Positions 58,767-64,000 of a stretch of DNA of 64,000 nt are shown one piece after another. The notes beneath the pieces were generated by a model, which searched no databases, was not told the origin of the DNA, and saw nothing but the letters and a program-made list of their open reading frames with translations. Made by a program: the position numbers and the translations under genes. Location of the stretch: positions 3,549,601-3,613,600 of the forward strand of contig NZ_CP084028.1 in the NCBI RefSeq assembly GCF_020181595.1, read 5' to 3'. Source of the stretch: [Mycobacterium] vasticus (GTDB taxonomy: Bacteria; Actinomycetota; Actinomycetes; Mycobacteriales; Mycobacteriaceae). Positions within the stretch are counted from its first letter, which is position 1; each line of letters opens with the position of its first letter.

Positions 58767-58782
58767 TACCGAGGAGGAGCAC

Positions 58783-59328
58783 ATGCGCCTGACGCCGCTG
58801 ACGGAGTCCCAGTGGGACGACGAGGAGGTTCAGCGCGCCCTCGCCCAGGTGCTGACCGCGGACCGGCGCAACCCGCGCGGCGCCGGCAGCGCAATGACCA
58901 TGCTGGCCCACCACCCCAAGCTGGCCCGGGTATTCCTCAAATTCAACGTCGAGTTGCTGTATCGCGGGACGCTCCCCGGACAGCTGCGCGAGCTCGCCAT
59001 CCTGCGGACCGCACATCGTCGCGGCTGCGAATACGAGTGGGCTCACCACGTAACGATGGGCAAGGAAGCCGGACTGACGGACTCCGACATCGAAGACCTG
59101 CAGCACGGCGCGGCGAGCGACGAGTTGTACCAGGCGGTGCTCAACGCCGCCGACGAACTCGACGAGAATTCCCGGCTCTCCCCCGCCACCGAGGCGGTCC
59201 TCACCAAACACCTGGACGAGCATCAACTGATGGAGCTCGTCTTCACGGTCGGCTGCTACAGCATGCTGGCCATGGTCTTCAACACATTTGGCGTTGAACT
59301 CGACGAAAAACCCGAAGCAGAGAGGTAA
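58783..59328 (+). CDS. Carboxymuconolactone decarboxylase-like (AhpD-fold) protein
   Basis: 181 residues, all helical. The CMD core reads LLYRGTLPGQLRELAILRTAHRRGCEYEWAHHVTMG, which includes the conserved ExxH-type region; there is only one Cys here, so it is of the PcaC-like type rather than the CxxC peroxidase type. It may decarboxylate or bind a lactone or acid from ring breakdown. GAGGAGG lies before the ATG. It leads the operon with the Rieske oxygenase. Confidence 0.85.
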   Translation: MRLTPLTESQWDDEEVQRALAQVLTADRRNPRGAGSAMTMLAHHPKLARVFLKFNVELLYRGTLPGQLRELAILRTAHRRGCEYEWAHHVTMGKEAGLTDSDIEDLQHGAASDELYQAVLNAADELDENSRLSPATEAVLTKHLDEHQLMELVFTVGCYSMLAMVFNTFGVELDEKPEAER

Positions 59329-59332
59329 TACC

Positions 59333-60634
59333 GTGGCCCATTTCCCCAAGCCGGCTGCAGGCAGCTGGACGCAGAGTTATCCCGAACTCGGCACCGCGCC
59401 GGTCGATTACGCGGATTCGTACGATCCGCAGCACTACGCCGACGAGCAGGAGGCGATCTTCAAGCGCACCTGGCTCAACGTCGGGCGCATCGAACGACTC
59501 CCCAAGGCCGGCAGCTACTTCACCCGAGAGCTCCCGTCGGTGTGCAAGGGCACCTCGATCATCCTCGTCAAGGGCAAAGACGGTGTGGTGCGGGCGTTCC
59601 ACAACATCTGCCGGCATCGCGGAAACAAGCTGGTGTGGAACGACTTCCCCAACGAGGAGACCGAGGGCACCTGCCGTCAGTTCACCTGCAAGTACCACGC
59701 CTGGCGCTACAGCCTCGAAGGTGACCTCACCTTCATCCAGCAGGAGGGCGAGTTCTTCGACGTCGACAAGAGCCAGTACGGCCTGGTGCCGGTGCGCTGT
59801 GAGGTGTGGGAAGGCTTCATCTTCGTCAACTTCGACGACAACGCAGGCCCGCTCAACGAATACCTCGGGCCGCTGGGCAAGGGCATCGAGGGCTACCCGT
59901 TCGGTGAGATGACCGAGGTCTACTCCTACAAGTCCGAGATCGGCAGCAACTGGAAGCTGTTCCTCGACGCGTTCACCGAGTTCTACCACGCGCCGATCCT
60001 GCACGGCGGGCAGTACACCAAGGAAGAGGCCGCCAAGATCCAGGCGACCGGATTCGAGGCGCTGCACTACCAGTTCGAAACGCCGCACTCGGTGATCTCC
60101 AGCTGGGGCGGACAGTCGCCGCCGGCCGACCTCGATATGGTCAAGCCGATGGACCGGACGCTGCGCAGTGGCCTGTTCGGCCCGTGGGACAAGCCCGATA
60201 TCGAAGGCCTGGACGCACTTCCGCCCGGCGTGAACCCGGCGCGGGCGCCGAAGTGGGGCGTCGACTCCTTCGTGTTCTTCCCCAACTTCATGATTCTGCT
60301 GTGGGAACCGGGCTGGTACCTGACCTACCAGTACTGGCCGATCGCCGCCGACAAGCACATCTTCGAGTCGAACCTGTACTTCGTGCCGCCGAAGAATGCA
60401 CGGGAGCGGCTGGCCCAGGAGCTTGCCGCAGTCACCTTCAAGGAGTACGCGCTGCAGGACGCCAACACTCTGGAAGCCACCCAGACAATGATCGGCACCA
60501 AGGTGGTCGATAACTTCCTGCTGTGCGACCAGGAGGTCATGCTGCGTCACCTGCACAAGACCGCCCGCGACTACGTGAGCGAATACAAGAAGACCCACAA
60601 GACCAAGGAGCACGCCAATGGCGCTACCTGCTGA
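59333..60634 (+). CDS. Rieske non-heme iron oxygenase, alpha subunit
   Basis: 433 residues from the GTG at 59333, with GAGAGG upstream; reading from further upstream overlaps the previous gene. The Rieske ligands are C93-x-H95 in CRHRG and C119-x2-H122 in CKYHAW, and the mononuclear iron site is EFYHAPILHGG. It is of the same length class as the oxygenase at 2818-4173 but with a longer Rieske loop. No reductase is adjacent; the Rieske ferredoxin at 47118 could serve it. The last 17 bases overlap a small gene of unknown type. Confidence 0.9.
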   Translation: MAHFPKPAAGSWTQSYPELGTAPVDYADSYDPQHYADEQEAIFKRTWLNVGRIERLPKAGSYFTRELPSVCKGTSIILVKGKDGVVRAFHNICRHRGNKLVWNDFPNEETEGTCRQFTCKYHAWRYSLEGDLTFIQQEGEFFDVDKSQYGLVPVRCEVWEGFIFVNFDDNAGPLNEYLGPLGKGIEGYPFGEMTEVYSYKSEIGSNWKLFLDAFTEFYHAPILHGGQYTKEEAAKIQATGFEALHYQFETPHSVISSWGGQSPPADLDMVKPMDRTLRSGLFGPWDKPDIEGLDALPPGVNPARAPKWGVDSFVFFPNFMILLWEPGWYLTYQYWPIAADKHIFESNLYFVPPKNARERLAQELAAVTFKEYALQDANTLEATQTMIGTKVVDNFLLCDQEVMLRHLHKTARDYVSEYKKTHKTKEHANGATC

Positions 60635-60941
60635 CTTCGCCGACCTGCAGCCCCACGAGGCCTGGGACCTGGCCACCGAGCCGGAGCGCTACGCCAAGAG
60701 GCTCGCCTCGACCATGCCGGAGATGCAGGAGTTCTACGACGCCGCGATGCCGCGTCTGGAAGATGCGATCACCTACATGGACAAGTTCGACCTCAACGAT
60801 CTGCCCGATGATGCCCGCTCACTGATGCACGTCATGCAGTCTTTGGTGATGGTGTCATTCCCGATCGAGGCCTGGAAGCAGGCTCGGGTTCCGGACAGCG
60901 GTGCGGCATGGATCGACTGCATCAAGGAACCGGTCGTCTGA
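60618..60941 (+). CDS. Small protein following Rieske oxygenase (unknown)
   Basis: 107 residues, acidic, mainly helical (EAWDLATEPERYAKRLASTMPEMQEFYDAAM, then LPDDARSLMHVMQSLVMVSFPIEAW). It does not look like the usual NTF2-like beta subunit of ring-hydroxylating oxygenases. AAGGAG lies six bases before the ATG and the gene overlaps the oxygenase by 17 bases, so the two proteins are probably made together and may form a complex. Function unknown. Confidence 0.75.
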   Translation: MALPADFADLQPHEAWDLATEPERYAKRLASTMPEMQEFYDAAMPRLEDAITYMDKFDLNDLPDDARSLMHVMQSLVMVSFPIEAWKQARVPDSGAAWIDCIKEPVV

Positions 60942-60943
60942 CG

Positions 60944-62167
60944 GTGTTGACGCTCAAGGCAGCCGGCCTGCTCGACGTCGACTCCGGCGAGATCATCCGG
61001 CCCGGTGTCATTCGGGTCGAGGGAGATCGGATTGTCGGTGTCGGCGGTCCGGTGTCCGAGGATGACGGCGAGGTGCTCGATCTCGGCGATCTGATCCTGC
61101 TGCCGGGGCTGATGGACATGGAGGTCAACCTGCTGATGGGAGGCCGGGGTGAGAACCCCGGCCTGTCCCAGGTTCAGGATGATCCGCCGACCCGGGTGCT
61201 GCGTGCGGTCGGCAATGCGCGACGCACCCTGCGGGCCGGGTTCACCACGGTGCGCAACCTCGGCCTGTTCGTCAAGACCGGCGGCTACCTGTTGGATGTG
61301 GCGCTGGGCAAGGCGATCGACGCCGGCTGGATCGAGGGGCCCCGGGTGGTGCCGGCCGGCCATGCGATCACCCCGACCGGCGGGCACCTGGACCCGACCA
61401 TGTTCGCCGCGTTCATGCCGGGCGTGCTGGAGCTGACCATCGAAGAGGGCATCGCCAACGGTGTCGACGAGATCCGCAAGGCGGTCCGCTACCAGATCAA
61501 GCACGGCGCCCAGTTGATCAAGGTGTGCTGTTCGGGCGGTGTGATGTCGTTGACCGGCGAGGCCGGCGCCCAACACTATTCGGACGAAGAGCTGCGGGTG
61601 ATCGTCGACGAGGCGCACCGGCGCGGCCTGCGGGTGGCCGCGCACACGCACGGCGCCGAGGCCGTCAAGCACGCGGTGGACTGCGGAATCGACTGCATCG
61701 AGCACGGATTCCTGATGGACGACGAGGCTATCGCGATGCTCGTCGAACACGATCGCTTCCTGGTGACCACCCGGCGGCTGGCCGAGGCCATGGACGTCTC
61801 CAAGGCCCCGGCGGAGTTGCAGGCCAAGGCCGCTGAGATGTTCCCGAAGGCCCGTACCTCACTCAAGGCGGCCTATGAGGCCGGGGTCAAGATCGCCGTC
61901 GGCACCGACGCTCCGGCGATCCCGCACGGCCGCAACGCCGATGAGCTGGTCACCCTGGTCGAATGGGGCATGCCTGCCGCGGCCGTGTTGCGGGCCGCGA
62001 CGGTGACCGCGGCCGAGCTGATCAACGCAGCCGATCGCGGCCGGTTGGCCGAGGGCCTGCTCGCCGACATCATCGGTGTGGCCGGAGATCCGTTGTCCGA
62101 CATCACCGTTACCCGCAACGTTTCGTTCGTCATGAAAGGCGGCAAGGTCTATGTCAACAAGAACTGA
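60944..62167 (+). CDS. Amidohydrolase-superfamily protein with altered metal site
   Basis: 407 residues from a GTG at 60944 two bases after the preceding stop; an ATG at 60908 overlapping that gene is an alternative. It has the imidazolonepropionase-like layout: LLPGLMDMEVNLL, GFTTVRNLG, KVCCSGGVMS, VAAHTHGAEAVKHA, IEHGFLMDD, AVGTDAPAIPHG, and the C-terminal beta-strand VSFVMKGGKVYVNK. The N-terminal HxH metal ligands (PGLIDxHxH) are replaced by Glu and Asn. The later His and Asp ligands remain, so it may use one metal or be a different hydrolase or lyase. Confidence 0.83.
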   Translation: MLTLKAAGLLDVDSGEIIRPGVIRVEGDRIVGVGGPVSEDDGEVLDLGDLILLPGLMDMEVNLLMGGRGENPGLSQVQDDPPTRVLRAVGNARRTLRAGFTTVRNLGLFVKTGGYLLDVALGKAIDAGWIEGPRVVPAGHAITPTGGHLDPTMFAAFMPGVLELTIEEGIANGVDEIRKAVRYQIKHGAQLIKVCCSGGVMSLTGEAGAQHYSDEELRVIVDEAHRRGLRVAAHTHGAEAVKHAVDCGIDCIEHGFLMDDEAIAMLVEHDRFLVTTRRLAEAMDVSKAPAELQAKAAEMFPKARTSLKAAYEAGVKIAVGTDAPAIPHGRNADELVTLVEWGMPAAAVLRAATVTAAELINAADRGRLAEGLLADIIGVAGDPLSDITVTRNVSFVMKGGKVYVNKN

Positions 62168-62573
62168 CGAGCTCGTCGAGATCCAGCAGTTGCTGGCTCG
62201 TTACGCGGTGACCATCACCCAGGGCGACATCGACGGGCTGGTGGGGGTGTTCACCCCCGACGGCACCTACAGTGCGTTCGGCGAAACCTATTCGCTGGAC
62301 CGGTTTCCGGTGCTGGTGGACGCCGCACCCAAGGGGCTGTTCATGACCGGCACCCCGGTGATCGAGCTGGACGGCGACACCGCCACCGGCACGCAGCCGC
62401 TGTGCTTCATCGATCACGCCAGCCATGACATGCGGATCGGCTACTACAACGACACCTATGTCCGCACCGCCGACGGCTGGCGGTTGAAGACCCGCAAGAT
62501 GACCTTCATCCGGCGCAGCGGTGACCACGACGCGGGACGGCCGCACGCCGTCGGCAGGCCAGAAGCCGGATGA
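62151..62573 (+). CDS. SnoaL-like (NTF2-fold) protein
   Basis: 140 residues with the pattern LVEIQQLLARYAVTITQGDIDGLVGVFTPDGTYSAFG, followed by the C-terminal strand TADGWRLKTRKMTFIRRSG. It is related to the family members at 9390 and 1810 but not close. It overlaps the amidohydrolase by 17 bases and the next acyl-CoA dehydrogenase by four. A small isomerase or dehydratase role in the pathway is possible. Confidence 0.82.
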   Translation: MSTRTDELVEIQQLLARYAVTITQGDIDGLVGVFTPDGTYSAFGETYSLDRFPVLVDAAPKGLFMTGTPVIELDGDTATGTQPLCFIDHASHDMRIGYYNDTYVRTADGWRLKTRKMTFIRRSGDHDAGRPHAVGRPEAG

Positions 62574-63679
62574 GTGCGCTGCACGACCCCGCCGAGTTCC
62601 GCACCCAACTGCGCGCCTGGCTCGACACCAATGACCTGACGGCCCCGGCCGACCACTCGCTCGAGTCGCACATGCGGCAGTTCATCCGGGTCCAGCGCGC
62701 CCTCTACGACGCCGGGTGGGGCCGTTACGGCTGGCCCGAGAAGGCGGGCGGTCTGGGCGGTCCGGACATGCTGCGCGCCATCGTCGGCGAGGAGGTGGTC
62801 GGGCGGCGATTGGCCGAGCCGGGGCCGTATTCCATGCTCGAGGTGCTGACGCCGACGATGATCGACTATGCCAGCCCGGAGCTCGCCGCGGAAATGGTCC
62901 CCAAACTGCTGCGCGGCGAGGAACAGTGGTGCCAAGGCTTTTCCGAACCCGGCTCCGGCAGCGACCTGGCATCGCTGAGTACCCGAGCCACCCCCGACGG
63001 CGACAACTGGATCATCAACGGGCAGAAGGTCTGGACGAGCTTCGCCCAGTACTCCCAACGCTGCATCCTGCTCACCCGCACCGCCCCGGGGCACGACGGG
63101 ATCACCGCGTTCTTCGTCGACATGGACGCCCCCGGGATCACGGTGCGGCCGCTGCACACCATGCACGGTGTCGATGAGTTCTGCGAGGTCTACTTCGACG
63201 ACGTGGTGGTCTCCGGTGATCGCATGCTCGGCAAGCCCGGTGACGGCTGGCCCCTGGCGATGGATCTGCTGCCGTTCGAACGGTCCACCTGCTTCTGGCA
63301 ACGGATCGCCTACCTGTACTCCCGTTTCGACGACTTGATCGCCCAACTGGCGGCACGCGGCGAGACCGACGACTCCGCGATGGGCGCAACGTATCTGGCG
63401 CTGCACACGCTGCGCTGCCGGTCGGCGGCCACCCAGCACCGACTGGCCGGCGGCACCCGGCTGGGCCCGGAGACGTCGATCGACAAGGTGTTGTTGGCCG
63501 GCGCTGAGCAGCAGCTCTACGACACCGCGCGCGACGTGCTGCCCGGGGCCATCGAACTCGACGAGTCACCCTGGCGCACCGAGTACCTGTATTCGCGGGC
63601 GGCAACCATCTACGGCGGCACCTCGGAGATCCAGCGCAACATCATCGCGCGCCGGCTGCTGGATCTGGGTAAGGAGTGA
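62570..63679 (+). CDS. Acyl-CoA dehydrogenase (FadE family)
   Basis: 369 residues. The core motifs are QGFSEPGSGSDLASLSTRA, INGQKVWTSFAQYSQRC and the C-terminal IYGGTSEIQRNIIARRLLDLGKE. The product would be an enoyl-CoA. It is followed two bases later by another acyl-CoA dehydrogenase gene, the same arrangement as the pair at 42461-44648, so a heterotetramer is likely. The substrate may be a bulky ring-bearing acyl-CoA. Confidence 0.9.
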   Translation: MSALHDPAEFRTQLRAWLDTNDLTAPADHSLESHMRQFIRVQRALYDAGWGRYGWPEKAGGLGGPDMLRAIVGEEVVGRRLAEPGPYSMLEVLTPTMIDYASPELAAEMVPKLLRGEEQWCQGFSEPGSGSDLASLSTRATPDGDNWIINGQKVWTSFAQYSQRCILLTRTAPGHDGITAFFVDMDAPGITVRPLHTMHGVDEFCEVYFDDVVVSGDRMLGKPGDGWPLAMDLLPFERSTCFWQRIAYLYSRFDDLIAQLAARGETDDSAMGATYLALHTLRCRSAATQHRLAGGTRLGPETSIDKVLLAGAEQQLYDTARDVLPGAIELDESPWRTEYLYSRAATIYGGTSEIQRNIIARRLLDLGKE

Positions 63680-63681
63680 CG

Positions 63682-64000
63682 ATGACCACCGGAACCGATG
63701 CCGCATCAGCCGCACTGCTGGAAGACACCCTGCGCAAGACCATGGCGTCGGCGTCCGGCCCGGCACTGGATCAGGCGCTGGCCGAACTCGGCTGGGCGGA
63801 AATGCTTTCCGAGGACCCGGACCTGGCCATTCCGCTGGTGTTCCGACTGCTCGGGGAGACCGGGGCGCACGCCTCGGTGCTCAACGACGTGATCCTGGAG
63901 ACCATCGGCGGCCTACCCGGCGGCACTCCCCCGATGCCCTATGCCGGTGGCAACTGGGTGATCTGGGAGCGCACCGAACGCGAGGGCAATCCGATCCTCG
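63682..64000 (+). CDS. Acyl-CoA dehydrogenase-like protein, N-terminal part (3' end outside window)
   Basis: ATG at 63682 with AAGGAG upstream; 106 residues are visible before the window ends. The N-terminal helical region (LLEDTLRKTMASASGP, ALAELGWAEMLSEDPDLAIPLVFRLLGETGAHASVL) fits the second subunit of a paired FadE enzyme. Frame and codon use match its neighbours. Truncated by the window edge only. Confidence 0.75.
   Translation, partial: MTTGTDAASAALLEDTLRKTMASASGPALDQALAELGWAEMLSEDPDLAIPLVFRLLGETGAHASVLNDVILETIGGLPGGTPPMPYAGGNWVIWERTEREGNPIL

Noticed and set aside
1..64000. CRISPR arrays, tRNA or rRNA genes, insertion sequences, prophage
   Set aside because: None seen: no direct-repeat arrays, no transposase or integrase motifs, and no intergenic space long enough for structured RNA genes beyond the described control regions.

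Overview
The window looks like chromosomal DNA of a mycobacterium or close relative (Mycolicibacterium-type). The evidence is high GC with very dense gene packing, a full mceA-F set with Mce-associated membrane proteins, a mycofactocin-type short-chain dehydrogenase, several F420/flavin luciferase-like oxidoreductases, four cytochromes P450 with their small ferredoxins, and a class III nucleotide cyclase fragment. Nearly everything else is catabolic. I see no rRNA, tRNA, CRISPR array, insertion sequence, prophage or integrase, and no gap above 300 bases lacks a gene. No convincing hairpin terminator was seen at the convergent gene ends.

Layout. (1) 1-525: 3' end of a cyclase. (2) 515-4173, minus: Rieske oxygenase, two NTF2-like proteins and a P450, diverging from a small unknown gene plus a TetR regulator (4288-5336); a perfect TATACA-N4-TGTATA dyad lies between. 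(3) 5411-9821: SDR and F420-type oxidoreductase (minus), a second TetR, then aldehyde dehydrogenase and an NTF2-like protein (plus). Two copies of the dyad CTCTA-N6-TAGAG flank this TetR gene. (4) 9813-19720, minus: a nine-gene operon with MhpC-, MhpA- and MhpB-like meta-cleavage enzymes, a KstD-like flavoprotein, a luciferase-like oxidoreductase, a hydroxysteroid-type SDR, a cyclase-family hydrolase and two more alpha/beta hydrolases. A divergent IclR regulator and a second KstD-like flavoprotein (19863-22220) follow. (5) 22253-24039, plus: an MmpS-like secreted protein and two Mce-associated membrane proteins. (6) 38169 down to 24043, minus: a 13-gene run of aldehyde dehydrogenase, CoA transferase, HMG-CoA-synthase-like/OB-fold protein, SCP2-type thiolase, mceA-F and three small secreted proteins, without yrbE permease genes. 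(7) 38388-41635: two SDRs (one mycofactocin-type), ferredoxin, P450. (8) 41632-44648, minus: two acyl-CoA dehydrogenases and a luciferase-like oxidoreductase. (9) 44848-55301, mostly plus: two amidohydrolases, Rieske ferredoxin, alpha/beta hydrolase, a NuoF-like reductase with a ferredoxin, a DUF35-thiolase fusion, another hydrolase, a 3-hydroxyisobutyrate-dehydrogenase-like enzyme, P450 and ferredoxin. (10) 55314-58514, minus: amidohydrolase, P450, ferredoxin, DUF1330. (11) 58783 to the window end, plus: carboxymuconolactone-decarboxylase-like protein, Rieske oxygenase, a 107-residue unknown, amidohydrolase-like protein, NTF2-like protein and two acyl-CoA dehydrogenases.

How it may work together (inference). 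The set resembles the logic of steroid or polycyclic terpenoid breakdown: Mce uptake, hydroxylation by P450 and Rieske enzymes, alcohol and aldehyde oxidation, CoA loading, side-chain beta-oxidation by paired acyl-CoA dehydrogenases, retro-aldol or thiolytic cleavage, ring desaturation by KstD-like enzymes, then hydroxylase, extradiol dioxygenase and hydrolase. None of the genes looks like the canonical cholesterol set, so the substrate is unknown. The half from about 38 to 64 kb is tied together by a repeated operator-like dyad, GAGAAT-N3-ATTCTC, at several promoters; no regulator gene is seen in that half, so its binding protein may lie outside the window.
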